From assembly GCF_034347405.1 (NCBI RefSeq), contig NZ_CP133778.1:5802501-5866500 (forward strand): a stretch of 64,000 nucleotides of DNA. Direction: 5' to 3'. A program made the position numbers and the translations under genes. The stretch is from Pseudomonas sp. CCC3.1. Its GTDB lineage: Bacteria > Pseudomonadota > Gammaproteobacteria > Pseudomonadales > Pseudomonadaceae. Below the pieces are notes generated by a model, which was given only the letters and a program-made list of their open reading frames with translations, searched no databases and had not been told where the DNA came from. The first letter of the stretch is position 1; each line of letters starts with the position of its first letter. Below are positions 7,592-18,804 of the stretch, one piece after another.

Positions 7592-9274
7592 TCAATCCGG
7601 CAAGGCAATCGGCCCGATGTCGTTGAACACATCGCCAGGGCCCGGGTTGTCGGCGTGGGTGCTGCCGCCGAAATGAGTCATGATGCCCCACACCGCGTTC
7701 AACGATGTTTGCACCGCGCCTTCAACCCAGGCCGGTGTCCATGAAACATCATCGCCAGCAATAAAAATTCCGCGCTGTTCGCTGGGCAGGTCTTGCTGCA
7801 TGAAGTGCGCGTACATGCGCTGGTTATAGCGATAGTGGCCCGGCAATGCGCCTTTGAAAGCACCGAGGAAGTGCGGGTCGGCTTCCCACGACACAGTGAT
7901 CGGGTCGCCGATGATACGGCTGGCGATATCGACCTTGGGGTAGATCTTTTTCAGCGAATCGAGCGCTAGTTTCACGCGCTTTTCCACCGGGTGCGGGAGC
8001 ATTTTCAGCGCATCGCTCATCCACGAGTACGACAGGCAAATCACGCCCGGCTTGTCGTCGCCGTTATCGAACAGGTACGTGCCACGGGTCAGGCGGTCGG
8101 TGAGGGTCATGCTCATCAGGTCGCGGCCGGTTTCCGGGTCTTTGTCTTTCCAGAACGGGCGATCGACCATGACGAAGGTTTTCGAGGACTGCATATAGCG
8201 CGTGCGATCCAGCGCCATCCACACTTTTTGTGAGAACAGCGATTCTTCGCAGTCGATTTGCGTGGTCAGCAACCAGCTTTGGCACGTGACCAAAACAGCC
8301 TCGTGAGTGCGGGTGACGCCGAGGTTATCAGTGACCGAAAAATGCCCATCTGCCGAGCGTGAAATGGCTTTGACCCCGGTGCGCGGTGCGCCACGGTGCA
8401 GCGAGCGTAGGCTGGTGCCTTCAGGCCAGTGGGCGCAACGCTCAGGCACATGGCTCCAGATGCCCAGCGGCACTTGTTCAACGCCGCCGACGACCAAGTG
8501 CTGGTGGTCGTCGCAGTTGGTCATCACCACACGGAAAATTTCGAGCATGGAGTTCGGGAAGTCCGAGTCCCAGCCGCCCGTGCCGAACCCGACTTGTCCA
8601 AACACTTCGCGGTGCTGGAAAGACAGTTTGGCAAAGGCTTTGGACGTGGCGACAAAATCGTAGAAGGTGCGGTCATCCCACAGCGGAACCAGCGTATTCC
8701 ATAGCTCTTTAAGGCGCGGGACGTCACGGTCCCGGATGGCTTGCTGAATATCGCCAAAGCGTGAGCCTGCTTCCAGCGCGTCGGCCCAAGCGTCGGCGAC
8801 TTCCTGGAACAGCGCAGGCAAATCTGCCAGCTTTTGTGCGTAGAAGGTTTGGCCTTCAAGGTCGATCACCGTGCTGCCAGAAGCGGGCGTCAGCGGGTTG
8901 GGAAACGGTTTGGTTTCGAGGCCCAGCTTGTCGACGTAATGGTAAAACGCCGTTGAAGACACCGGGAAACGCATGCCGCCCAACTCGGCAATCACTCCTT
9001 CGCTGCCCTCAAACGCTTGCGAGCGCAGACGTCCGCCCATCTTCGACGCTTCATACACCACTGGCTTGAGGCCCAGCTTCATCAGCTCGTAAGCGGCCAC
9101 CATGCCCGCCATCCCGGCGCCAACAATCGCCACCTCCGAACCCAGCTTGTCTGCCGGAATACTGCCCAGGCCTGCGGGGTGTTCGATCCAGTCATCAAAG
9201 GCAAATGGAAAGTCGGGCCCGAAAATAGTGATCGGTTTTTTGCCGTCGGCAGGGTGGCGATTATTCTTGTTCAT
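7592..9274 (-). CDS. davB: L-lysine 2-monooxygenase DavB (flavin amine oxidase family)
   Basis: A 560-residue FAD-dependent monooxygenase related to tryptophan 2-monooxygenase. The dinucleotide-binding VAIVGAGMAG lies near residue 50, followed by VVYEAS and the GGRLRSQAF segment typical of amine oxidases, and a C-terminal FAD motif GIFIAGDDVSW. With DavA it forms the oxygenase route of lysine catabolism, oxidatively decarboxylating L-lysine to 5-aminopentanamide. Its order behind an Lrp-type gene and ahead of davA and the pqq cluster matches P. putida. Confidence 0.92.
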   Translation of the reverse strand: MNKNNRHPADGKKPITIFGPDFPFAFDDWIEHPAGLGSIPADKLGSEVAIVGAGMAGMVAAYELMKLGLKPVVYEASKMGGRLRSQAFEGSEGVIAELGGMRFPVSSTAFYHYVDKLGLETKPFPNPLTPASGSTVIDLEGQTFYAQKLADLPALFQEVADAWADALEAGSRFGDIQQAIRDRDVPRLKELWNTLVPLWDDRTFYDFVATSKAFAKLSFQHREVFGQVGFGTGGWDSDFPNSMLEIFRVVMTNCDDHQHLVVGGVEQVPLGIWSHVPERCAHWPEGTSLRSLHRGAPRTGVKAISRSADGHFSVTDNLGVTRTHEAVLVTCQSWLLTTQIDCEESLFSQKVWMALDRTRYMQSSKTFVMVDRPFWKDKDPETGRDLMSMTLTDRLTRGTYLFDNGDDKPGVICLSYSWMSDALKMLPHPVEKRVKLALDSLKKIYPKVDIASRIIGDPITVSWEADPHFLGAFKGALPGHYRYNQRMYAHFMQQDLPSEQRGIFIAGDDVSWTPAWVEGAVQTSLNAVWGIMTHFGGSTHADNPGPGDVFNDIGPIALPD

Positions 9275-9445
9275 GACTGACCTTACTGGGCGACTCGCGT
9301 TACACGTGAGTATAGGAAAAGACAGCCGTCAGTTTAGAGCGCGTGGAACACGTAATTAAGACGCAAAGTGTCGTCGTTATGACCTTGTTTAAGTCGATAT
9401 GACGAACTTGATAGGCAGTTTGATGTGTCGTCGCGGCGTTATGGC

Positions 9446-9898
9446 TTAACCGCGATCTACTTTGCTGCTGAGAATGATCGACGTGGTGGTCTTTTCAACG
9501 CCTTCGACACTGCCGATCTGATCGAGTAACTGATCCAGTTGCTCGGGCGATTCACTGCGCAGCCAAGCCACGTAATCGAACTCACCGCTGACCGCGCACA
9601 ACTGCTGCACCTGCGCCATATTGCTCAAGCGCCGCACCACCTCCTTGCCGGAGCGTGGCTGCACGGTAATCCCGACATACGCCTGCAAGCCGCCATCCAT
9701 CAGGCGCTGACTCAGGCGCACGCCATAACCGGTGATGACCTGAGTCTTTTCCAGCCGCGCCAGACGCGACGTCACTGTGGTACGGGCAATCCCCAACTGC
9801 CGTGCCAGCATGGCCACACTCGCGCGGGCATTCAGCTGCAAGGCCGCGATCAATTGGCGGTCGATTTCATCCAGTGCAGGCGGGCGGGTATCGGACAA
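9446..9898 (-). CDS. Lrp/AsnC family transcriptional regulator
   Basis: A 150-residue regulator with an N-terminal winged helix (LDEIDRQLIAALQLNARASV then IARTTVTSRLARLE) and a C-terminal RAM ligand-binding domain. The start is a TTG at 9898 with GGGGAG seven bases upstream. It lies 171 bases upstream of davB on the same strand, so it is a good candidate for a lysine- or aminovalerate-responsive regulator of davBA; that role is inferred from position only. Confidence 0.9.
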   Translation of the reverse strand: MSDTRPPALDEIDRQLIAALQLNARASVAMLARQLGIARTTVTSRLARLEKTQVITGYGVRLSQRLMDGGLQAYVGITVQPRSGKEVVRRLSNMAQVQQLCAVSGEFDYVAWLRSESPEQLDQLLDQIGSVEGVEKTTTSIILSSKVDRG

Positions 9899-10015
9899 GA
9901 GAGGCTCCCCAGGTGTGAGCGTGACGGGCGGTTATCGTACAGGGCTGAGCGAGCGTGGGACATTCAATAGCGAGCCGTTACCGCCAATGCACCACGATCG
10001 GCGCCGCGGTGGAAT

Positions 10016-11155
10016 TCAGGCAGGGGTATTGCTTGCATGATTTACCTGGTAGCGAGTACTGCGCCCACCTCCCGGCAGTCGGGCGATGTAACCCTTCGTT
10101 ACCAGATCGCTTAGGTGGCGAGTGGCTGTCGCTTTAGAGACCTTGGCGACTGCTTGGTATTGAGCGGCGCTGATTCCGTCTTCAAATCCTCGCTCGCCGC
10201 CATCAAGCAGACGGTTAAGCACTTTGATCTGTTCAGCAGACAGGGCGCTATTGCGGTGCGTCTGCCAAAAGCGCGCCTTGCACAGCACACGGTCGATACG
10301 GGCAAGTGCATGCTCCAGGCTCTTGAGCAATGTGCCCAGAAACCACTGCAACCAGGCCGTGATATCGAGCGTGCTTTTCTGGCTAGACTCAAGATGGGTG
10401 TAATAGCCGGCGCGGTCGTCGAGGATGCTCGCTGACATGGCATAAAAGCGAATTGCCTTCTGCTCGCCTTGGGCCAGCGCCAAGTCTGTGATGGCGCGAG
10501 TAAGACGGCCATTTCCGTCATCAAAGGGGTGCAGGGTGACAAACCAGAAATGGGCAATGCCGGCGCGCAGCAATGGGTCTAGGCTGGTATCGTTGCGGCT
10601 GCTTTCGAACCAGGTGAAGAAGTCGGCCAACTGTTCTTCCAATCCCGCGCGTGGTGGGGCTTCAAAGTGTACGGTGGGGCGGTCGAGACGCCCGGAAACA
10701 ACCTGCATAGGCTCTTCGCCGCGCAGTGAGCCTATGCGTATCGGGCGTGGCAACAGGTTGTCGTCGAGGGGGAATAGCCAGCAGTGCCAGCCGTACAATC
10801 GTTCTAGATTTAAAGGTTGCTGGTGTGCGCAGGTGGCATCGAGAAGTAACTCCGCCAAGCCTTCTGAGCGTGCAGTGGTGCGGGCCTCTTCGTTCAACCC
10901 CAAGCGCCGCGCCAGTGATGATCGCACCGAGCCGACATTCAGTTGCTCGCCCTCGATGGCTGATGAGGTGACGATGTTTTGCAGCATGGCATCCAGGCTA
11001 CTCTGCACCTCTGTGTCACTGCCTACAGCACCGAGCATCCCGAGCAAACGGCCCTGAGCCTGGCCGCAAGCGCGCAGAAGCGGGGCAAGCGGTTCGGCTT
11101 GCCAACTGAAGTCTGGCCAGTTGGACTGCTGCCAGATCCAGAAGGGAGTATTCAT
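10016..11155 (-). CDS. Fic-domain protein (DUF4172-Fic-winged helix)
   Basis: A protein of about 379 residues. The N-terminal segment beginning WIWQQSNWPDF is a DUF4172-type region; next comes the inhibitory helix SSAIEGE, matching the (S/T)xxxE(G/N) motif found N-terminal to the active site in class II Fic proteins; then the complete catalytic motif HPFDDGNGR near residue 209; and a C-terminal winged-helix-like region (AAQYQAVAKVSKATATRHL). It probably transfers AMP to a protein target, but the target is unknown. The frame extends to an ATG at 11200, but that codon lies in the operator-like repeats, so I prefer 11155 (ATG at 11167 also possible). No obvious antitoxin partner is adjacent; the Glu of the inhibitory helix would regulate it in cis. 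Confidence 0.9.
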   Translation of the reverse strand: MNTPFWIWQQSNWPDFSWQAEPLAPLLRACGQAQGRLLGMLGAVGSDTEVQSSLDAMLQNIVTSSAIEGEQLNVGSVRSSLARRLGLNEEARTTARSEGLAELLLDATCAHQQPLNLERLYGWHCWLFPLDDNLLPRPIRIGSLRGEEPMQVVSGRLDRPTVHFEAPPRAGLEEQLADFFTWFESSRNDTSLDPLLRAGIAHFWFVTLHPFDDGNGRLTRAITDLALAQGEQKAIRFYAMSASILDDRAGYYTHLESSQKSTLDITAWLQWFLGTLLKSLEHALARIDRVLCKARFWQTHRNSALSAEQIKVLNRLLDGGERGFEDGISAAQYQAVAKVSKATATRHLSDLVTKGYIARLPGGGRSTRYQVNHASNTPA

Positions 11156-11187
11156 CGGTTTGCTCATCTGTGAGGCGATTTGCGAGC

Positions 11188-11233
11188 CTATTCGGCTCAT
11201 AAGCTGAGCCGATAATGCCGGCTATTCGGCTCA
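11188..11233. promoter_or_regulatory. operator-like repeat array at the Fic gene 5' end
   Basis: Two identical direct copies of CTATTCGGCTCA lie at 11188-11199 and 11222-11233, 34 bases apart, and an inverted copy TGAGCCGATAA lies between them at 11205-11215. The first and middle copies form the hyphenated palindrome CGGCTCA-TAAGC-TGAGCCG. The array overlaps the expected promoter/leader of the Fic gene, consistent with binding of a dimeric repressor, perhaps the winged-helix end of the Fic protein itself. Confidence 0.6.
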
Positions 11234-11305
11234 CTGTCTAATCAACACTTTAAGTGCCTGTTACTTTGGACTATAGAACAGGCTTGGCGATTTTATCGCG
11301 GACAT

Positions 11306-11330
11306 GAAAAAGCCGCGCAGTGCGCGGCTT
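11306..11330 (-). terminator. terminator of the CAU tRNA gene
   Basis: On the minus strand AAGCCGCGCA and TGCGCGGCTT form a perfect stem followed by a run of T, seven bases after the tRNA 3' end. Confidence 0.8.
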
Positions 11331-11336
11331 TCAAAG

Positions 11337-11413
<77 letters not shown>

Positions 11414-11467
11414 TCAGTAGGCCGCGGATTATAACGATGGTTTCGTTCGAGTGCTATCCGAAAAGTC

Positions 11468-14400
11468 CTAAATAGAGGTGCGAAGAAATGTGGCTGCGAA
11501 TTCTGTCGCACTTAATGGGACGCTGATGAGGTAGCCCTGGATTTGTTCGCAACCCTCTGCCGCCAGAAATGCTTGTTGCGCCTGGGTTTCGACGCCTTCG
11601 GCAATGATGCTGAATTGCATGCTGCGCCCCAGGGCGATGATGGCGCGCACGATAGCGGCGTCGTGAGGGTCGTCGGGCAGGCCGCGGATGAATGATTTGT
11701 CGATTTTTAGCGTGTCCAGCGGTAAGCGCTTGAGGTAGCTGAGGGAGGAGTAGCCGGTGCCGAAGTCGTCGATGGCCAGTTGCACTCCAATGTTTTTGAG
11801 CTGATGCAGGGCTTCGAGTGCTTCTTCGGTCTGGCTCATGATGGAGTTTTCAGTGATCTCCAGTTGTAAGCAGCCGGGTTTGAGGCTGTAGGTTCTCAGC
11901 AGTTGCTGGATACGACCGAGCAGTTTTGGCTGGTGCAGTTGTGCCCCTGTGAGGTTGACTGAGACAGGGCCAAAGGGTTCGTAGGTCTGATTCCAGAGGT
12001 GCATTTGTTGGCACGCGTGCTCAAGTACCCAGTCGCCTATGGGGATGATCATGCCGTTTTCTTCGGCCAACACAATGAAGCGCTCGGGTGAGATTTCTCC
12101 CAATGTAGGGTGGTGCCAGCGAATGAGCGCTTCGGCACCGATCAGTTGCAGGTCGTGCAGGCTGATCTTGGGTTGGTAGAACAATGACAGTTGGCCACGC
12201 TCCAGTGCTCTGCGCAGTTCTTGTTCCAGGACCACGCGCACGCTGGCCTGGGAGGTCAGGTCGTGGGTGTAGCGCTCAACCCGGTTGCGGCCTTTGAGTT
12301 TGGAGCGGTACATCGCGGCGTCAGCATTTTTGACCAGTGTGGCCACGTCTGTGCCGTCTTCCGGGTAGACGCTGATGCCAATGCTGGCGCTGATGAACAG
12401 TTCGTACTCCCCGGCGCTGAAGGGCGCGTTGAAGCAGGCCAGCAGTTTGTCGGCGATCAGTTCGGCGTCGTCAGGTTGCTTGAGGCCTGGCAGCAGGATG
12501 ATGAATTCATCGCCGCCCAGGCGGGCAACGGTGTCGATGTCACGCAGGTGTTTTTTCAGGCGTGTGGCGATGCCTTTGAGCAGCAGGTCGCCGACGGGGT
12601 GGCCGAGGCTGTCATTGATGTTTTTGAAGCGGTCCAGGTCAAGAAACAAGACGGCGCCATGTTTGCCGTCGCGCTCCTGGTCAATCAGGACTTGCTGTAA
12701 CCGGTTGTCGAACAGAAGTCGGTTGGGCAGGTTGGTCAGCGGATCGTGGTGGGCTTGGTGGTCCAAGCGTGCCTGGGCGCGTTTGATGCTGGATATGTCG
12801 GCAAACACGGCGACATAGTGGGTTACGTTTTTATCGCTATTGTGCACGGCGCTGATGGTCATCCAGCAGGGGTAGTTTTCGCCCTTTTTGCGTTTGTTGT
12901 AGATCTCGCCTTGCCAGTGGCCTGCTTGTGAAAGCTGGTGCCACATGGCGGTATAGAACGCACTGTCGTGTTGGCCCGAGGCCAGAATACGGGGTGTTTT
13001 GCCCAGTGCTTCGCTCTCGCTATAGCCGGTGATTTCAGTGAAGGCCCGATTAACGGCAGTGATTTTCTGCTGCGGGTCGGTGAAGAGGATGCCTTCGGCT
13101 GTGCTTTCAAACACGGTGGCGGTTTGCAGCAGTTTTTCCTGCATTTGATGGCGTTCGGTGATGTCGCGGGCGATGGCCAGCATGCAGCATTCGTTGCCAA
13201 TCATCAGTGGGCTGCTGGAGATTTCACAGAGCCGGATCAGCCCGTCCTTGCGCCGTATATGGCAGGTGTAATCTCGCACAAAGCCATTTTTTTCCAGTAG
13301 CCCTACCAGGCCTTTGCGTTGCTCAGGATCGACCCACAGTTGCAGGTCCAGGGTTGATCGACACAGTGACTCGGCACTGTCATAGCCGCTGAGGCGGGTG
13401 AAGCCTTCGTTCACTTCGATCAGCAGGCCATCGCTTTGCCTGCTGAGTAGCAGGCCATCTGGCGATGCGTGGAAGGCTTTGGCGAACTTCTCTTCGGAAA
13501 GCCGCAAGGCTTCTTCGGTTTTTTTGGTTTCGCTGATGTTGATCATCAGGCCGCGCAGCACCGTGTGCGGGTGCTGGCTGGTGAGGCTGACAATATCCCG
13601 TATCCACAGGGTTTTACCGTCAGAGGTGAGGACTCGATAGTCGACGCTGTAGTTGTGCTCGGCGCTGATTTGCGTATCGCAGTAAGCCTTGATTCTGGCC
13701 AGTTCGTCCGGGTGCACGATGCTGTCCCAAAAGTCCGGTCTTAACCAGTCGCTCATGGGGTAGCCGAGCAGGGCTTCGGCTTGTGGCGATACGTAGGTAT
13801 AGGTGTAGGTGTTGCCGTTGAGGCGGGCTTCCCAGGCAATGGCTGACAGATTTTCGATCAAGCCTCTGTAGTGGTATTCGCTGCTGCGCAGTGCTTGTTC
13901 GAGATCTACCCGGCGGGTGATTTCGGAGCTCAAGCGTCGATTGATGCGTATGAGCACGGCCATGACGGCGATCAGCAGCACGATGGCTGGGAGTCCATAG
14001 AACAGCAGCATGCGCCACAGGGGGCGATAGTCGCTGGTGCTGCCGATCCAGCGCTCTTGTATGGCCTGGGTTTCACTGGGGCTCATGTCGGCCAGCACTT
14101 TGTCGAGCAGTGCCAGCAAAGTGGTTTCGCTTTTGGGTACCGCCATTGCCATTTGGTAGCGGTAAGGCGTTTCGCCGCTGACGTAGAGGCCGTTGAGCTT
14201 GAGTTGGCGCAGGCTCCACACGCTTGAGGCCAGGTCGCCGACCATGGCATCCACCTGGTCGGTGGCCAGCGCTTGCAACGCGGAGCTGACGTTGGGCAGC
14301 GCGACGATGTTCAGGTCGGGGTGCTGAACCCGCAGTAGTTCGTGGGGGGCATAGTTTTCGACCACGGCAATTTTGAGGCCGTACAGATCATTAAGGTTTT

Positions 14401-14806
14401 TGGGGTTGGCGCCACCCTTGTGGGCCAGAATGACGATGGGGAAGTCGAGATACGGGCGGGTAAAGCCCAAAGTCTTTTGCCGTTCGGGAGTCGACATAAT
14501 GCTGGGCAGCCAGTCGAGTTGGCTGTCATTGGTTAATTTCAGTACGGTGCTCCAGCTATACGGCTCCACCAATTTCACGGTGATCCCAAGCCGCTCTTTG
14601 ATCAGCTTTACATAATCAGCGGTTAGCCCGGTGTAGATGCCTTGCTCATCACGAAACTCAAAAGGCGGCCACGTGGCGTCCACGCCCAGGCGCAGTTCGG
14701 GGTGGTTTTTAAGCCATTGCTGTTCTTCGTCGGTAAACGTCAGGGCTGCGACCGCTGAGTTCCAGGCAAGAAGCGATAGAGACAGAAGTACCAGCAGTCG
14801 TGACAT
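11468..14806 (-). CDS. periplasmic-sensor diguanylate cyclase/phosphodiesterase (SBP-PAS-GGDEF-EAL)
   Basis: A 1112-residue membrane protein. A signal peptide (about residues 1-20) leads into a periplasmic solute-binding-protein family 3 domain (about 25-255), then a transmembrane helix (near 270-290, LLFYGLPAIVLLIAVMAVL), about three PAS/PAC domains, a GGDEF domain with intact RLGGDEF at 764-768, and an EAL domain with intact EAL at 892-894 and the DDFGTGYSS motif. It should sense a small molecule such as an amino acid in the periplasm and adjust cyclic-di-GMP, in either direction since both active sites look intact. It lies downstream of rpoD behind a strong terminator, so it is a separate unit. 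Confidence 0.95.
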   Translation of the reverse strand: MSRLLVLLSLSLLAWNSAVAALTFTDEEQQWLKNHPELRLGVDATWPPFEFRDEQGIYTGLTADYVKLIKERLGITVKLVEPYSWSTVLKLTNDSQLDWLPSIMSTPERQKTLGFTRPYLDFPIVILAHKGGANPKNLNDLYGLKIAVVENYAPHELLRVQHPDLNIVALPNVSSALQALATDQVDAMVGDLASSVWSLRQLKLNGLYVSGETPYRYQMAMAVPKSETTLLALLDKVLADMSPSETQAIQERWIGSTSDYRPLWRMLLFYGLPAIVLLIAVMAVLIRINRRLSSEITRRVDLEQALRSSEYHYRGLIENLSAIAWEARLNGNTYTYTYVSPQAEALLGYPMSDWLRPDFWDSIVHPDELARIKAYCDTQISAEHNYSVDYRVLTSDGKTLWIRDIVSLTSQHPHTVLRGLMINISETKKTEEALRLSEEKFAKAFHASPDGLLLSRQSDGLLIEVNEGFTRLSGYDSAESLCRSTLDLQLWVDPEQRKGLVGLLEKNGFVRDYTCHIRRKDGLIRLCEISSSPLMIGNECCMLAIARDITERHQMQEKLLQTATVFESTAEGILFTDPQQKITAVNRAFTEITGYSESEALGKTPRILASGQHDSAFYTAMWHQLSQAGHWQGEIYNKRKKGENYPCWMTISAVHNSDKNVTHYVAVFADISSIKRAQARLDHQAHHDPLTNLPNRLLFDNRLQQVLIDQERDGKHGAVLFLDLDRFKNINDSLGHPVGDLLLKGIATRLKKHLRDIDTVARLGGDEFIILLPGLKQPDDAELIADKLLACFNAPFSAGEYELFISASIGISVYPEDGTDVATLVKNADAAMYRSKLKGRNRVERYTHDLTSQASVRVVLEQELRRALERGQLSLFYQPKISLHDLQLIGAEALIRWHHPTLGEISPERFIVLAEENGMIIPIGDWVLEHACQQMHLWNQTYEPFGPVSVNLTGAQLHQPKLLGRIQQLLRTYSLKPGCLQLEITENSIMSQTEEALEALHQLKNIGVQLAIDDFGTGYSSLSYLKRLPLDTLKIDKSFIRGLPDDPHDAAIVRAIIALGRSMQFSIIAEGVETQAQQAFLAAEGCEQIQGYLISVPLSATEFAATFLRTSI

Positions 14807-14899
14807 GCGCTTCTCGTTTTACGCTCGAATAAAGCGAGTGTAGTCGGGCTCTGGCGCGGGGGGAGGTAGCGGGGAGGGAGATTGTGATGGCTATAAAGC

Positions 14900-14926
14900 A
14901 AAACCCCCGGCAGGGCCGGGGGTTTT
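14900..14926 (-). terminator. rpoD terminator
   Basis: AAAACCCCCGGC-AGG-GCCGGGGGTTTT is a perfect GC-rich hairpin flanked by A and T tracts, four bases after the rpoD stop. The symmetry would let it work in both directions. Confidence 0.9.
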
Positions 14927-14930
14927 GGGA

Positions 14931-16781
<1,851 letters not shown>

Positions 16782-16828
16782 AACACCCTATCCACTGAAG
16801 GTCTTGGCGGGCAAAAAACAAGCCGAGG

Positions 16829-16834
16829 ATTATA
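16829..16834 (-). promoter_or_regulatory. perfect -10 hexamer upstream of rpoD
   Basis: TATAAT on the minus strand about 48 bases before the rpoD start codon, in the dnaG-rpoD gap. I see no good -35 element at the right distance, so a promoter is possible but not shown. Confidence 0.3.
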
Positions 16835-16848
16835 CCTTAGCTATGACC

Positions 16849-18804
16849 TCACGCGCCAGTTGAGGTCGGGTTTGATGCTGGATTATTGCGACTCAAGAGG
16901 TCGCGTAACTCATTTTTTTCCTCGGTACTAAGCTCGCCTTGACGTGCTTTTCGAAGAAGTTGCTCTAGATTTCGTTCACGTTGACGCGCTGACAGGCTAG
17001 TTATGGTGTCGAAAAATTGTTGTTCAAGGTTATCGGCATCAATTAGCCATTCCTTTTCCAGCAGTCTTTGCAGCAGCCGGCCCTGTTCGGTGCCATGCCA
17101 GCGCGACAACAGCTGTATAGAGCTTAGCTTAGGATTTTTCTGTACGGCCTCGACCAGAGCAATCAGTAGCTGATTATTGGTCTGATCTTCTGCAGCAAAG
17201 TGCCCGGCGTCTTCCACTTTTTTTGCCAGTTGCGGGTGATGCAGCAGTGTACGCAGGGCTGTGAGTGTGGGCGGCTCAACGCCGACCGGAACCCAGGCTT
17301 GCTCACGCTCGCCGCCCCGCTTGCCTTTTTTGTCCCAAGGTTTGTTTTCCCACTTCTTGCCGCCAGCGCCAGGCTTTTTCGGTGTCCATTCCTGTTGAGG
17401 GATGTACATGTCCGGTTGCTGGAAATCGCTGTAGTCGGGCATTGCATCGTAATCAATGCCGGGGTCGTAAGTCGGTTGTGCCTGGGGCTTGGCGGGTGCA
17501 CTTTGCGCCAGTTGGCTGACGGTTTCGCTGCTCAGGCCGGTAATTTCGGTCAATCGCTGGCGCATCAGAATACGCAGATTGGCGCCCGGGACTTTGTCGA
17601 TCAGTGGTGCGGCCAGCGTGGCCATGTGGGCCTTGCCTTCCAGTGAGCGCGGGTCGGCTTCTTCGGTCAGTTGCTGGAAGAAGTAATCGGCCAGCGGTTG
17701 TGCATGCTGGTTGATACGGGCTTTGAAGGCGTCTGTGCCTTCGGATCGCACCAGTGTGTCCGGGTCTTCGCCTTCGGGCAAAAACAGGAAGCGTGCGCGA
17801 CGCCCGTCCTGCAGGCAGGACAATGTTGCCTCAAGGGCGCGCCAGGCGGCATTGCGGCCAGCCTGGTCTCCGTCAAAACAGAATAAAACGCTGGGCACCA
17901 CGCGAAACAAACGTTTCATGTGCTCTTCGCTGGTGGCGGTGCCCAGGGTGGCGACGGCGTTACGCAGGCCTTGTTGGGCCAGCGCGATCACGTCCATATA
18001 ACCTTCCACCACGATGATTTCATCGAGGCTGCGGTTGAACTTGCGTGCCTCGAACAGCCCGTACAGTTCCTGGCCCTTGTGGAACACTGGCGTTTCCGGG
18101 GAGTTCAGGTACTTGGGTTTGTCGTCGCCCAGCACTCGGCCACCGAAAGCAATGATGCGGCCACGGCTGTCGCGGATCGGGAACATGACGCGGTCGCGGA
18201 AGCGGTCGTAACGTTTGCCAGTCTCGGCGTTTTCGACCAGCAGTCCGGCGTCAATCATGGCCTTTTGCTGCAGGGTGTCGCTGCTCAAGTGCTTGTACAG
18301 GTTGTCCCAGCCTGGCGGGGCGAAGCCCAAGCCAAAGTCGCGGGCGATTTCACCGGTCAGGCCGCGGCCTTTAAGGTATTCGACGGCGGCTTTTCGCGAA
18401 GGATGGCTCTTGAGTGCTTGCCGGTAAAAGTCGGCTGCCGCAGTCAGAAGCGGGTAGAGCGGTGAGTCGATGGGCTGTCGGGGTTTGTGTTGGCGGCCGC
18501 TTTCTTCTCGGGGAATTTCCATGCCGGCGGCTTTCGCCAGCTCTTCGACGGCCTGGGGAAAGTCCAGGTTGTCGTGGTCCATGATGAAGCCGAGGGCGTT
18601 GCCGCCAGCGCCGCAGCCAAAGCAGTAATAAAACTGTTTGTCGGGGCTGACACTAAAAGACGGTGTTTTTTCTTTGTGGAACGGGCAGCAGGCCGTGTAG
18701 TTCTTGCCCGCTTTCTTCATTTGCACGCGCGAACTGACGACATCGACGATATCGGTGCGGTTCAGAAGGTCGTCAATAAAGCTCTGGGGGATTAACCCGG
18801 CCAT
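16849..18804 (-). CDS. dnaG: DNA primase DnaG
   Basis: Primase that lays down RNA primers for Okazaki fragments. Order of domains in 651 residues: N-terminal CHC2 zinc ribbon (CCPFHKEKTPSF and YYCFGCGAGG), TOPRIM catalytic core with EGYMDVIAL and FCFDGDQAG, then a Pro/Lys-rich linker near residues 430-510 and the C-terminal DnaB-binding domain. The Gly/Lys-rich linker (KKPGAGGKKWENKPWDKKGK) is species-variable. Middle gene of the macromolecular synthesis operon. Confidence 0.99.
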   Translation of the reverse strand: MAGLIPQSFIDDLLNRTDIVDVVSSRVQMKKAGKNYTACCPFHKEKTPSFSVSPDKQFYYCFGCGAGGNALGFIMDHDNLDFPQAVEELAKAAGMEIPREESGRQHKPRQPIDSPLYPLLTAAADFYRQALKSHPSRKAAVEYLKGRGLTGEIARDFGLGFAPPGWDNLYKHLSSDTLQQKAMIDAGLLVENAETGKRYDRFRDRVMFPIRDSRGRIIAFGGRVLGDDKPKYLNSPETPVFHKGQELYGLFEARKFNRSLDEIIVVEGYMDVIALAQQGLRNAVATLGTATSEEHMKRLFRVVPSVLFCFDGDQAGRNAAWRALEATLSCLQDGRRARFLFLPEGEDPDTLVRSEGTDAFKARINQHAQPLADYFFQQLTEEADPRSLEGKAHMATLAAPLIDKVPGANLRILMRQRLTEITGLSSETVSQLAQSAPAKPQAQPTYDPGIDYDAMPDYSDFQQPDMYIPQQEWTPKKPGAGGKKWENKPWDKKGKRGGEREQAWVPVGVEPPTLTALRTLLHHPQLAKKVEDAGHFAAEDQTNNQLLIALVEAVQKNPKLSSIQLLSRWHGTEQGRLLQRLLEKEWLIDADNLEQQFFDTITSLSARQRERNLEQLLRKARQGELSTEEKNELRDLLSRNNPASNPTSTGA

